DNA of 17,790 bases from Labilithrix sp. (GCA_028287035.1 JAQBQL010000050.1:1-17790); one strand, 5' to 3'. Numbered from the stretch's first letter, positions 1 through 9,159 are shown. Translations and numbers: made by a program. The notes: generated by a model from the letters alone, not told the origin.

Positions 1-991
1 GCGCCCTCGGCCACGCGCGCGGAGCGACCGGCGCGAGGAGCGCGGCGCGCAGGGCGTCGTCGACGGGCAGCAGCGTGACCGACAACCCCTTCATGTCGAG
101 GGAGGTCATGAGGCGTTCCGGTCCGAACACCAGCGCCACCTCGCGCGTGAGCGCCTGCAGGACGTCGCGCGCGGCGACCGCCATCTCGACCGGCGGCACT
201 CCGCCGAGGTCGTTGATCATGAGCGCGACGGCGCCCGCGTCGCCCGGCAACGAGGCCTCGAGGCGCCTCGCCAGCGTGACCGCGAGCTCGCGCATGGGCA
301 TCACCTTGGCCTTCTCCGCGCCGGGCTCGCCGTGGATCCCGAGGCCGATCTCGAGCTCGTCGGCGGCGAGGCGGTCCTCGCCGGGCTGACCGGGGATGTG
401 CACGCCCGAGAGCGACACGCCCAGCGTGCGAGCGCCCGCCGCGACGCGCTCCGCCGCTGCCTTGACCTCCGCGAGCGAAGCGCCGCTGCGGGCGAGATGG
501 CCAGCGACCTTGTGCACGAGGAGCGTCCCGGCGAGCCCACGCGGCTGGGCGGCACCGGCGATCGCGATGTCGTCGCCCACGACGACCATCTCGACCGCGA
601 GACCGAGCGCCCGCGCCTTCTCCGCAGCGAGGCCGAAGTTGAGGCGATCGCCCGTGTAGCTCTTCACGACGAGGAGGCACCCGCCCTCGCCGGTGACCGC
701 GAGGATGGCGGCAAGCACGGCGTCGACGCTCGGCGAGGCGAAGATCTCGCCGCACACCGCCGCGGTCAGCATCCCGTCGCCCACGAAGCCGGCATGGGCG
801 GGCTCGTGGCCGGAGCCGCCGCCCGAGATGACCGCGACGTGCGCCGGGTCGGCGTCGGTGCGCACCACCACCTTGATGGCGGGGAATCCGTCGAGCCGAG
901 TGACGAGGCCGCCGCCGAGGAGGACCGTCGCAGCCACGGACTCGGTCACGAGGTCCGCGCGCTCGTTGATGAAGTGCTTCACGGGCGGCAT
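1..991 (-). CDS. Dihydroxyacetone kinase, DhaK/DAK1 domain (partial, 3' end outside window)
   Basis: My reverse-strand reading gives 330 codons open to the window edge. The protein matches the Dha-binding DhaK (DAK1) domain, which holds dihydroxyacetone as a hemiaminal during phosphorylation to DHAP in the cytoplasm. Visible landmarks are the Gly-rich stretch at residues 57-71 (SGGGSGHEPAHAGFVG) with His62, TGDRLNFG at 113-120 with Asp115, and GLGIHGEPG around His220. His220 matches the substrate-bonding His of the family, and His62 and Asp115 match the other catalytic positions. TGDRLNFG and ADELEIGLGIHGEPG look more like single-chain ATP-dependent kinases (DAK1 plus DAK2) than the PTS-type DhaK subunit. 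I therefore expect a DAK2 ATP-binding domain or gene just beyond the left edge. The ATG at 991 follows the hydrolase stop by one base (TAG-G-ATG), so translation is probably coupled. The family call is secure; the one- versus two-domain form is open. Confidence 0.93.
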   Translation of the reverse strand, partial: MPPVKHFINERADLVTESVAATVLLGGGLVTRLDGFPAIKVVVRTDADPAHVAVISGGGSGHEPAHAGFVGDGMLTAAVCGEIFASPSVDAVLAAILAVTGEGGCLLVVKSYTGDRLNFGLAAEKARALGLAVEMVVVGDDIAIAGAAQPRGLAGTLLVHKVAGHLARSGASLAEVKAAAERVAAGARTLGVSLSGVHIPGQPGEDRLAADELEIGLGIHGEPGAEKAKVMPMRELAVTLARRLEASLPGDAGAVALMINDLGGVPPVEMAVAARDVLQALTREVALVFGPERLMTSLDMKGLSVTLLPVDDALRAALLAPVAPRAWPRA

Positions 992-992
992 C

Positions 993-1796
993 CTAGGCGA
1001 GCAGCTCGAGGATCGCCGCGGAGAGTCGCTCGGGCGCACGCAGCGGCAGCGCGTGGTCGCCGCCCGGGATCCGCACGACGCGAGCGCGCGGGAAGACGCG
1101 CTTCTGGTGCTCCATCGACTGACGGAGAAAGCGCGCCGACCTCGAGCCGAGCACGAGATCGACGGGCGCCTCGAGGCCCGCGAGCTCGGCGCTCGTCGGC
1201 TGCTCGCCACCTGCCGCCTCCATGTCGGCGAGCACCGCGCGTGACGGGGTGAGCATCGCCTTTCTCACGCGCGCGTCGAGCTCGTCGAACGCGCTGCCTC
1301 CGTCCTCGTAGGCGAAGAGCCGCCGGAGCATCCGCTCCGCGCCGCGGCGCGGGAGACCGACCTTGCCGAGGCCCACCGCGCCGAGCGCCGCGCCGGTCAG
1401 GCGGAGGCCGAGGTGCTCGCGCGCGTGGAGCGGCGCCTCGAACGCGATCACCCGGGAGACGCTCCCGGGAGACCGGAGCGCGAGCGCGAGAGCGATGACC
1501 GCGCCGTATCCCCAGCCCACGACGACGGCACGCGACGCGCCGAGCTCACGCAGGAGCTGCTCAGCATCCCGGGCTGACCGCTCCAGGTAACTCCGGTGTT
1601 CAGGGAGCGGGACCGCGTCACTCTCGGGAAACCCTCGACGGTCGTACGTGATGACTCGACGCGCTGCGGCGAGCGCCTCCGCGAGTCCGGTGAGCGCCCG
1701 CGGGTGGGCAGCCGACCCGTGCACCAGGAGGAGCGGCGGTCCGCTCCCGTATTCCTCGTAGTGAAATCGATTCCCATCGAGCCCCACGGTCGGCAT
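993..1796 (-). CDS. Alpha/beta hydrolase-fold protein lacking the nucleophilic serine
   Basis: This 267-residue protein has the standard alpha/beta hydrolase layout: a LLLVHG oxyanion-hole segment around residues 22-27, a YDRRGFPESD stretch at 51-60, a nucleophile-elbow strand VVVG at 91-94, and a C-terminal GGDHALPL containing His248. In active members the elbow reads G-x-S-x-G. Here it reads GWGYG at 94-98, so the serine position is Gly96, encoded by GGA. No obvious catalytic acid is visible after the penultimate strand (LGSRSARFL). It may be a pseudo-hydrolase, a binding protein, or an enzyme with another chemistry. It is the first gene of an operon with the triose kinase and is divergent from the small HTH gene. 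A GAGGA sequence lies directly before the ATG at 1796. The fold is confident; the substrate and activity are unknown. Confidence 0.88.
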   Translation of the reverse strand: MPTVGLDGNRFHYEEYGSGPPLLLVHGSAAHPRALTGLAEALAAARRVITYDRRGFPESDAVPLPEHRSYLERSARDAEQLLRELGASRAVVVGWGYGAVIALALALRSPGSVSRVIAFEAPLHAREHLGLRLTGAALGAVGLGKVGLPRRGAERMLRRLFAYEDGGSAFDELDARVRKAMLTPSRAVLADMEAAGGEQPTSAELAGLEAPVDLVLGSRSARFLRQSMEHQKRVFPRARVVRIPGGDHALPLRAPERLSAAILELLA

Positions 1797-1824
1797 TCCT
1801 CGTTCTTATGGGCCCCGCGAAGAA

Positions 1825-2163
1825 ATGACGTCACAAATCGGCGGGCCTGAGTCCACCTTGCCGATGACCGCCATCCAGACGTCCAGCACGCGCGTTCCGC
1901 GCGGTTACCGCCCTTCGTCCGTGACCACGCGTGCCAGGCGCCGCGCCGCCGACGCTCGAGCTCCCCTCTCGCTCGCCGAGGCGGCCAAGGTCCGTGATCT
2001 GCGTGCCCTCCGCCGCCGAACGGAGCAGGCGGCGCGGGTGATGCGAAATGAGACGAAGAAGCTGACCGATCGGCTCGTCGCGCGGGGCATGACGGTGAGG
2101 GACATCGGAGCCCTGCTCGGGATCTCCTATCAGCGTGTTCAGCAGATCATCAAAGGCGAGTAG
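1825..2163 (+). CDS. Small helix-turn-helix DNA-binding protein
   Basis: This 112-residue basic protein has a poorly ordered Ser/Thr/Arg-rich N-terminus of about 45 residues. A charged helical stretch (about 49-85, coiled-coil-like) follows, and then a C-terminal helix-turn-helix of the sigma-region-4 or transposase-like type (TVRDIGALLGISYQRVQQII). Small proteins of this kind are common in high-GC bacteria and are usually local transcription regulators. It starts 28 bp from the divergent hydrolase-kinase operon, so it is a reasonable candidate regulator of that operon, but this is only positional. The start is uncertain: ATG 1825 gives the listed protein and an in-frame ATG at 1864 would remove 13 residues. 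Neither has a strong Shine-Dalgarno sequence. Confidence 0.72.
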   Translation: MTSQIGGPESTLPMTAIQTSSTRVPRGYRPSSVTTRARRRAADARAPLSLAEAAKVRDLRALRRRTEQAARVMRNETKKLTDRLVARGMTVRDIGALLGISYQRVQQIIKGE

Positions 2164-2235
2164 GAGCGACGCGCGCAAAGATTTCTCCGCTTTCGGATAC
2201 AAAATACCCGCGGCGCAGCTAGGTTGGGAGTGGGG

Positions 2236-3720
2236 GTGCCGGGGGTGACAGGACTGCGGGTTCTGATCGTGGAAGACTCTGCGGACGACGCGGCGCTGCT
2301 GCTACGCGAGCTGCGCAGGGGCTTCGAGCGCGTGACGTCCGAGCGCGTGGAAACGCGCGAGGAGCTCGCGCACGCGCTCCGCTCCGGCGAATGGGATCTC
2401 GTCGTCACGGACTTCTCCCTGCCGACGTTCAGCGGTCCCGAGACCCTCGAGGTCGTGGCCGAGCTCGGGCGCGACGTGCCGGTCATCGTGACCTCCGGAA
2501 CGGTCGACGAGGAGTCGGCGATCCGGATGTTGAAGGCGGGCGCCGCGGACTTCCTCACGAAGGGCCGCTTTGCGCGCCTCGTCCCCGCCGTCCATCGCGA
2601 GCTCCGCGAGGCGCAGCAGCGGCGGGAGCGGGCGCAGGCGCTCGAGGCGCTCCGCGAGTCCGAGGATCGTCACCGGCAGCTCTTCGAGGCGAATCCTCTG
2701 CCGACGTTCGTGCTCGACCAGGAGACGCGCGCGCTGCTCGATGCGAACGCCGCGGCAGTCGCGACCTACGGGTACTCCCGCGAGGAGTTCCTGAAGATGC
2801 GCCTCGAGGATCTCTGGCCGCCCGAGGAGGTCGCCGAGCGCCTCGCGGAGCTGCTCGGCACCGACAGCACCTACTTCACGAGCCGCAGCTCGCGGCCCCA
2901 CATCCGACGGGACGGCCGGCGCATCGACGTCGAGATCGCGTCGCACCCGCTCATTCGCGGCGGTCGCACGGTCCGCGTGGTGGTCGTCAACGACGTCACC
3001 GAGCGCCGGTCGCTCGAAGCGCAGCTCCGCCAGGCGCAGAAGGTCGAAGCGATCAGCCAGCTCGCCTCGGGCATCGCGCACGATTTCAACAACATCCTCT
3101 CGGTCATCCTCAGCTACGCGCAGCTCGCGGGCGACCAGCTCGAGGCGGGGACGCCGGTTCGCGAGGACGTCGACGAGATCGCGCGCGCCGCGGAGCGCGC
3201 CGGCCTGCTCACGCAGCAGCTGCTCGCGTTCAGCAGGCGTCAGCCGCTCCAGCCGGTCGTGATGGAGCTCAACGCGTGCATCGGAAATCTCGACAAGATG
3301 CTCCGACGCACCATCGGCGCGAACATCGACCTGACGACGCGACTTGCGCCGGACGCGGGCCTCGTCATCGCCGACCGCGGCCAGATCGAGCAGGTGGTGC
3401 TGAACCTCGTCCTGAACGCGCGCGACGCGATGCCGAAGGGCGGCACGCTCTCGATCGCGACCTTCCGCGACTGCAAGACAGACCTCGTCGGCATCCGCGT
3501 CAGCGACAGCGGCACGGGCATGGACGAGTCGACGAAGGCGCGCGTGTTCGAGCCGTTCTTCACCACCAAGGAGGTGGGCCAGGGGACCGGCCTCGGCCTC
3601 GCCACCGTCTTCAGCATCGTGCAGCAGAGCGGCGGCCACATCGAGGTCGACTCGAAGGTGGGCGTCGGCACCACCTTCACGGTGTGCCTGCCGCGCTACG
3701 CCGAGGCCGTGGCCTCGTAG
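2236..3720 (+). CDS. REC-PAS-histidine kinase (orphan two-component signalling protein)
   Basis: Counting from GTG 2236 the protein has about 494 residues. A receiver domain comes first (about 6-120) with acidic pocket Glu13/Asp14, phosphoacceptor Asp59 in VVTDFSLP, and Lys109. A PAS domain follows (about 142-260). A HisKA helix carries His282 in [10 protein letters not shown], and a HATPase domain shows the N box (Asn390/Asn394/Asp397), DSGTG at 424-428 and TGLGL at 451-455. HDFNN-type kinases with N-terminal receivers are frequent in Myxococcota and are often cytoplasmic; no transmembrane segment is visible. The N-terminal receiver probably lets another kinase or phosphotransfer protein tune this one. 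No response-regulator partner is adjacent, so the output is unknown. Possible starts are TTG 2224, GTG 2230, GTG 2236 and GTG 2245. I prefer 2236 or 2245 because a TAGGTT hexamer at 2220-2225 would be the promoter -10. The gene is convergent with the AtuA-family gene, 18 bp apart. Confidence 0.95.
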   Translation: MPGVTGLRVLIVEDSADDAALLLRELRRGFERVTSERVETREELAHALRSGEWDLVVTDFSLPTFSGPETLEVVAELGRDVPVIVTSGTVDEESAIRMLKAGAADFLTKGRFARLVPAVHRELREAQQRRERAQALEALRESEDRHRQLFEANPLPTFVLDQETRALLDANAAAVATYGYSREEFLKMRLEDLWPPEEVAERLAELLGTDSTYFTSRSSRPHIRRDGRRIDVEIASHPLIRGGRTVRVVVVNDVTERRSLEAQLRQAQKVEAISQLASGIAHDFNNILSVILSYAQLAGDQLEAGTPVREDVDEIARAAERAGLLTQQLLAFSRRQPLQPVVMELNACIGNLDKMLRRTIGANIDLTTRLAPDAGLVIADRGQIEQVVLNLVLNARDAMPKGGTLSIATFRDCKTDLVGIRVSDSGTGMDESTKARVFEPFFTTKEVGQGTGLGLATVFSIVQQSGGHIEVDSKVGVGTTFTVCLPRYAEAVAS

Positions 3721-3738
3721 GCCTTCCGGCGGCGCGCG

Positions 3739-5445
3739 CTACCCGAGCAGCTCGCGGGGAACGTCGACGAGCCGGGCGCGCAGCCATTCCCCGATGGCTT
3801 TGCCCTGGGGATCGAACCGGGGCGAGGAGGACACGCCCTCCCCGAGAATGCCCTCGACCACGAAATTCATGGCGTGGATCTCCGGGAAGAGGTGCCGCTC
3901 CACGTCGAGCGGCGCGGTCTCGGGGAGCAGCGCCTTCAGGCGATCGACGTCGAGCGTGGCGACCAGCCACCGGTAGGCGACCTCGCTCCGCGCCCAGAGG
4001 CCGATGTTCGCGTTGCCGCCCTTGTCGCCGCTCCGCGCGCCGACCACGCGACCGAGCGGCGCGCGCACGACCTCCGCGGACGCGAGCGCCGGAGGAGCGA
4101 CCACGGGCTCCGGCACGGGACCGAGCGCCTGCGTCACCTCGCTCGGCGCGATCGGCACGCGCGTGCCGTCGGGCAGCACCGCGACGTGCGGGACCGCGGC
4201 GCGAGGGACGTACCGCGCCTCGTACACGCCGTAGGGTCCGCCATCGCCCGGCGGCGCAGTGAGCGTGAAGCCCGGGTAGCTCGCGAGCGCCAGCTCCACG
4301 GCCGCTCCGCTGAAGGCGCGTCCCACGACGGCCGGGTCCGGGTCCTTCGCGATCGCGCGGAGGAGCGCCGAGGCCTGCGCCTCGTCGGGGGCATCCTCGC
4401 GGTCGGTCCTCAGCAAGCTCCACACGAGATCGCGGGGCTTCCGGGCGAGCGACGCCTCGAGCTGCCCGCGGACGAACGCGGCCTTCTGCTCGATGTCGAG
4501 GCCGACGAGCACGAACGACACGTCGTTGCGGAAACCGCCGAGGTGGTTCAAGCACACCTTGAGGTCGGGCGGCGGGGGCTCGCCGGTGACGTCCTGGATG
4601 CGCACGCGGTCGCTCCCGTTCGGCGCGATGCGCATCGTGTCGAAGCGCGACGTCACGTCCGGACCGGCGTACCTCGCGCCGGTGATCTCGTAGACGATCT
4701 GCGCGCGCACCGTGTCGACGGTCACGGCGCCGCCAGTGCCCGGATGCTTCGTGATCGTGCACGAGCCGTCCTCCTCGATCTCCGCGATCGGGAAGCCGAG
4801 CGGTCGCGAGACGTCGCCGAGCTCGGTGAAGAAGGCGAAGTTGCCGCCGGTGGCCTGCGGCCCGCACTCGATGACGTGACCGGCAACCACGGCGCCGGCG
4901 AGCTCGTTCCATGCGTCGCGACGCCAGCCGAAGTGCGCGGCCGCGGCGCCGACCACGAGCGACGCGTCGGTCACGCGGCCGGTGACGACCACGTCCGCTC
5001 CGGCGCGAAGGCACTCCGCGATGCCCCATGCCCCGAGATAGGCGTTGGCGGTGAGCGGGCTGCCCAGCGCGAGCTCACCGGCGCGCGCGAGGAGGTCGTC
5101 ACCCTCGACGTGTCCGACCGCGGCGCTCACCCCGAGCTCGGCGGCGAGCGCTCGTACCGCACGGGCGAGGCCCGACGGGTTGAGGCCGCCGGCATTGACC
5201 ACGATCTTCACGCGCTTCTCGACCGCGAGGCGAAGGCACGACTTCAGCTGCCGAAGGAACGTCCTCGCGAAGCCGCCCGCTGGATCCTTCAAGCGGTCCT
5301 TGCCCAGGATCAGCATCGTGAGCTCGGCGAGATAGTCGCCGGTCAGGACGTCGAGACGACCGCCCTCGAGCATCTCGTGCATCGCGGAGAGGCGGTCGCC
5401 ATAGAACCCGGAGCAGTTACCGACGAGGAGCGCAGGGCGAGCCAT
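3739..5445 (-). CDS. AtuA-family (DUF1446) acyclic terpene utilization-like protein
   Basis: This 568-residue protein carries the hallmarks of the AtuA/DUF1446 family. The N-terminal segment is VGNCSGFYGDRL, with GDYLAELTM around 36-44, VNAGGLNP near 83-90, and DVVVTGRVTDASLVVG and GPQATGGNFAFF in the central domain. The C-terminal ferredoxin-like AtuA domain contains RSGDKGGNANIGLWA at 471-485. Pseudomonas atuA is needed for growth on citronellol and geraniol, but the biochemical role of the family is not settled. In the usual setting it sits with acyl-CoA carboxylase, dehydrogenase and hydratase genes. None of these is present here, so a terpene substrate cannot be inferred. ATG 5445 is used. 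A GGAGG-like sequence lies about 16 bases upstream, farther than ideal. The gene follows the lipoprotein gene by 32 bp on the same strand and may be cotranscribed with it. Confidence 0.9.
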   Translation of the reverse strand: MARPALLVGNCSGFYGDRLSAMHEMLEGGRLDVLTGDYLAELTMLILGKDRLKDPAGGFARTFLRQLKSCLRLAVEKRVKIVVNAGGLNPSGLARAVRALAAELGVSAAVGHVEGDDLLARAGELALGSPLTANAYLGAWGIAECLRAGADVVVTGRVTDASLVVGAAAAHFGWRRDAWNELAGAVVAGHVIECGPQATGGNFAFFTELGDVSRPLGFPIAEIEEDGSCTITKHPGTGGAVTVDTVRAQIVYEITGARYAGPDVTSRFDTMRIAPNGSDRVRIQDVTGEPPPPDLKVCLNHLGGFRNDVSFVLVGLDIEQKAAFVRGQLEASLARKPRDLVWSLLRTDREDAPDEAQASALLRAIAKDPDPAVVGRAFSGAAVELALASYPGFTLTAPPGDGGPYGVYEARYVPRAAVPHVAVLPDGTRVPIAPSEVTQALGPVPEPVVAPPALASAEVVRAPLGRVVGARSGDKGGNANIGLWARSEVAYRWLVATLDVDRLKALLPETAPLDVERHLFPEIHAMNFVVEGILGEGVSSSPRFDPQGKAIGEWLRARLVDVPRELLG

Positions 5446-5477
5446 CCGGCCACTCTGCGCCCTCCGCCGTCAGACGG

Positions 5478-5951
5478 TCAACGGGCCGTGCCGCCGCCCG
5501 CCCCCATGTTGTGGCTGCCCGCAGAGTTCGGCTGGCCGGTGCCCGGTCCCTTGTCCGGCGGGAACATGACATGACCGGGGGCCACGTTGCCGTTCTTGTC
5601 GCCCGGGAGCCGGTTCGTGCCGGTCGTCGTGTCGGCGCCCGCGCCGTTCGTGTGGCTTCCGCCCTGCAGCGCCGAGCCGGTGCCGGTGCTCGTGCCGGTG
5701 CCCACGCCCGTGCCGGTGCCGGTGTTCATGCTGCCGTTGCCGGTGGTCGGCGCAACCGGCTGGGCGGGCGCTGCCGCGGTGGTGGGATCGCCGATACCGC
5801 CGCCGTCCCGGTTGTTGTTGTCGGTCATCGGATCGACCGCCGCCGCGGACGTCGTGTTGGTCTGCGTCGCGCGGTCCTCGTCCTTGTGACAGGCGAACGC
5901 CCCGAGCGTCAGTGCGACGGTGGCCATCAGGGTCATGTTCTTGGTCATCAT
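5478..5951 (-). CDS. Putative lipoprotein with Gly/Thr repeat region
   Basis: This 157-residue protein starts with a short hydrophobic signal (MTLMATVALTLGAFAC) ending at a Cys about 21 residues in. The lipobox is relaxed (A-F-A-C rather than L-A-G-C), so lipidation is likely but not certain. The rest has no recognisable domain. It is rich in Thr, Gly, Asn, Ala and Asp, with a Gly-Thr repeat in the middle (TGTGTGVGTGTSTGTGS) coded by CCGGTG-like hexamers, and ends in a Gly-rich tail. Such proteins are probably flexible surface or periplasmic linkers. Two adjacent ATG codons (5951, 5948) could start it. It lies 32 bp upstream of the AtuA-family gene and divergent from the glycosyltransferase. 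The gene call rests on the signal sequence and codon bias; the function is unknown. Confidence 0.72.
   Translation of the reverse strand: MMTKNMTLMATVALTLGAFACHKDEDRATQTNTTSAAAVDPMTDNNNRDGGGIGDPTTAAAPAQPVAPTTGNGSMNTGTGTGVGTGTSTGTGSALQGGSHTNGAGADTTTGTNRLPGDKNGNVAPGHVMFPPDKGPGTGQPNSAGSHNMGAGGGTAR
5677..5724. repeat. Imperfect CCGGTG hexamer tandem repeat
   Basis: GTGCCG/CCGGTG units recur with some interruptions and encode the Gly-Thr stretch of the minus-strand lipoprotein. Six-base units keep the reading frame, so slippage would change the repeat length without breaking the gene. Confidence 0.7.
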
Positions 5952-6019
5952 GACCGGCTGCTCGTGCAGCGGCCGTGCCTCGAACGAGGGCGATTTCGGC
6001 CTTCATTCCATGGACGAGC

Positions 6020-6058
6020 TGCCGGCACGCCGTGGCCGACGGCTACATCGTGCCGGCA
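6020..6058. repeat. Inverted repeat in the divergent lipoprotein/glycosyltransferase gap
   Basis: Perfect 10-base arms TGCCGGCACG (6020-6029) and CGTGCCGGCA (6049-6058) flank a 19-base spacer. A second, smaller pair sits inside the spacer: CCGT at 6030-6033 and ACGG at 6039-6042. Each arm also contains the 8-bp palindrome TGCCGGCA, and the two copies are 31 bp apart, about three helical turns. This could be a paired operator or a folded RNA leader. It lies about 30 bp upstream of the candidate -10 of the glycosyltransferase gene. The symmetry is seen directly; any function is inferred. Confidence 0.5.
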
Positions 6059-6088
6059 TGGTCCGCACAGCTCGAGCACGACCGCGAC

Positions 6089-6094
6089 TATGAT
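6089..6094 (+). promoter_or_regulatory. Candidate -10 hexamer for the glycosyltransferase gene (leaderless)
   Basis: TATGAT lies 8 bases before the GTG start at 6103. A start site about seven bases after the hexamer would fall on or next to the GTG, which implies a leaderless message. There is no Shine-Dalgarno sequence and no clear -35 box. Confidence 0.5.
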
Positions 6095-6102
6095 GACCGC
6101 CC

Positions 6103-7668
6103 GTGCGCAGGCCCCGCCTCGATCTCCTCGCCCTCGCGGCAAGCCTCGCGCTGCTCGCCTACCTGTTCGTGGTCACGACGATCGCGATGAGCCGGGTGGT
6201 CGACGGCACGCGCTACTTCTGGCTCGACGACGACATGATGATCTCGATGCGCTACGCGCGGAACCTGGCCGAGGGCCACGGTCTCGTGTGGAACGCGGGG
6301 GGCGAGCACGTCGAGGGGTACACGAACTTCCTCTGGACCATCGTGATGGCCGGCGTGCACCTCGCCGGAGCATCGGACGCACACGCTGCGGTGGTGGTGA
6401 GGGCGGTGAGCTTCGCGCTCTGCGCCGGCTCGCTCGTGCTCACGGTGCGCCTCCTGCGGGTCTTCGTGCCGCGGGCCCCGTGGGCGGCGCCGCTCGCGCT
6501 GACCGGCCTCGTGATGTGCCCGGACTTCGTGCTGTGGTCGGTGTGGGGCTTCGAGACGGCGCTCCTCACGTTTCTCGGTCTTCTCTTCTTCGTGCGCCTG
6601 ATGACCCGCGGCCTCGACGGGCTCGCCCTGGCGGCGCTGGCGCTCATCCCGCTGACCCGCGGTGACGGCCTCTACCTGTTCGGCGCGCACGCGCTCGTGG
6701 CCCTCCTCGTGCTGCCGCGCGCCCGGTGGCGCCGCACCGTCCTGTGTTGCGCCGCCGCGCTCGTGCCCGCGCTCGCGCATCTCGTGTTCCGGCGCGTGTA
6801 CTACGGCGACTGGCTGCCCAATACCTACTACCTGAAGGTGCACCAGGTCGATCACCTGCGGGCGCGAGGGTGGCTCTACGCGCGCGCGTTCCTGGTCGAT
6901 CACGCGGTGCTGCTCGCCCTCGCGTGCGGGGCAGCGATCGCGGTGCTCCGGACCGACCGGCGCGCCTCCGTGGTGCTCGTCATGACCGGGAGCGTCCTCG
7001 CGTACGTCGTCAACACGGGCGGCGACATGTTCAACTGGTTCCGCTTCTTCGCGCACGTCATGCCGCTCCTCTTCGTCTTCGCGACGGTGGGCGCGGTCCG
7101 CGTCGCCCGCGGGCGCGTCGCCGGCCTGACGTGGGCGGTGGTGCTGCTGTTCGTGTCGGTTCCGCTCGTCTCCCCGCTGCGTCGTCTGCTCGGGCCCGAC
7201 ACGAACGGTGATCCCGAGAAGCAGCTCCGCGTCGCCATCGCCGTCAAGAAGAACGCCCTGCCCACGAGCACCGTCGCGGTGTTCTGCGCAGGCGTCGTCC
7301 CGTACTTCGCGCGATTGCCGGCCGTCGATCTGCTCGGCAAGAGCGACCGCACCATCGCGCGCATGCGACCGTACCCCGGCGCCATGATCGGCCACGGCAA
7401 GGTGGACCCCGAGCACACGCTCGCGCTCGACCCCGACCTCGTGGTGACCTGCAACACCGGCGTGACCGCGGCGCTCGCGGCGACTCCCGGCGCGACGAGC
7501 ATCGACCCGATGGTGGCGATCCTCGGCTCACCGTCGTTCCGGAGCCGCTATCTGCCGTATCCGGTGACCGATCCGTTCCTCGTGCAACAGACTGCAATCT
7601 ACACGCATTCCGGATCACCCGAGGAGCCGCGCCGACATTGGCCACCTGCCTCGCCAGCGCTGCCGTGA
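6103..7668 (+). CDS. GT-C fold membrane glycosyltransferase (AftB/ArnT-like)
   Basis: This 521-residue polytopic inner-membrane protein has a first transmembrane helix at about 7-29. An acidic cluster in the first outer loop follows (LDDDMMISMRYARNLAEGHG, Asp42-44), then HVEGYTNFLWT at 69-79. That is the signature of GT-C enzymes that use polyprenyl-phosphate sugars, including mycobacterial AftB-like arabinosyltransferases. Further hydrophobic helices run to about residue 360. A soluble C-terminal part contains VDLLGKSDRTIARM and ALDPDLVV, as in other family members. It probably transfers a sugar from a lipid carrier to a periplasmic or cell-envelope acceptor; donor and acceptor are unknown. 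GTG 6103 is chosen because the frame opens there and the first helix follows at once. The gene stands alone, with no adjacent polysaccharide genes. Confidence 0.85.
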   Translation: MRRPRLDLLALAASLALLAYLFVVTTIAMSRVVDGTRYFWLDDDMMISMRYARNLAEGHGLVWNAGGEHVEGYTNFLWTIVMAGVHLAGASDAHAAVVVRAVSFALCAGSLVLTVRLLRVFVPRAPWAAPLALTGLVMCPDFVLWSVWGFETALLTFLGLLFFVRLMTRGLDGLALAALALIPLTRGDGLYLFGAHALVALLVLPRARWRRTVLCCAAALVPALAHLVFRRVYYGDWLPNTYYLKVHQVDHLRARGWLYARAFLVDHAVLLALACGAAIAVLRTDRRASVVLVMTGSVLAYVVNTGGDMFNWFRFFAHVMPLLFVFATVGAVRVARGRVAGLTWAVVLLFVSVPLVSPLRRLLGPDTNGDPEKQLRVAIAVKKNALPTSTVAVFCAGVVPYFARLPAVDLLGKSDRTIARMRPYPGAMIGHGKVDPEHTLALDPDLVVTCNTGVTAALAATPGATSIDPMVAILGSPSFRSRYLPYPVTDPFLVQQTAIYTHSGSPEEPRRHWPPASPALP

Positions 7669-7699
7669 GGTCAGCGCCCTCGGCCAGCCGCCCTTGCGC

Positions 7700-7705
7700 T
7701 ACGAT
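7700..7705 (+). promoter_or_regulatory. Candidate -10 hexamer for the first Ser/Thr kinase gene
   Basis: TACGAT lies 12 bases before ATG 7718 in the 49-bp gap after the glycosyltransferase. The predicted message would have a leader of only a few bases. No -35 box or Shine-Dalgarno sequence is evident. An upstream in-frame TTG at 7694 would lie before this hexamer, so it is an unlikely start. Confidence 0.45.
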
Positions 7706-7717
7706 GAGACGCCTGCG

Positions 7718-9109
<1,392 letters not shown>

Positions 9110-9159
9110 GCCGCGCGCCGACGTGTCCGCGCTCGAGCTCGTGAACGAAGCGGCCGTTC

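Noticed and set aside
1826..1833. TGACGTCA palindrome, also present at 16310-16317
   Set aside because: An 8-bp palindrome found twice is expected in GC-rich DNA of this length, and the second copy is made by two stop codons; I see no reason to treat it as a shared regulatory site.
5467..5477. CCGTC-A-GACGG symmetric sequence in the lipoprotein/AtuA gap
   Set aside because: A one-base centre cannot form a hairpin loop and the arms are only five bases, so it is not convincing as a terminator or operator.
6088..7416. Long minus-strand frame opposite the glycosyltransferase gene
   Set aside because: It encodes a His/Arg/Glu-rich product with no motif, and the plus strand carries a clear membrane protein with GT-C motifs.
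7694..7717. TTG start eight codons upstream of the first kinase
   Set aside because: It would place a likely -10 hexamer inside the gene and adds residues that do not match the usual kinase N-terminus; ATG 7718 is better.
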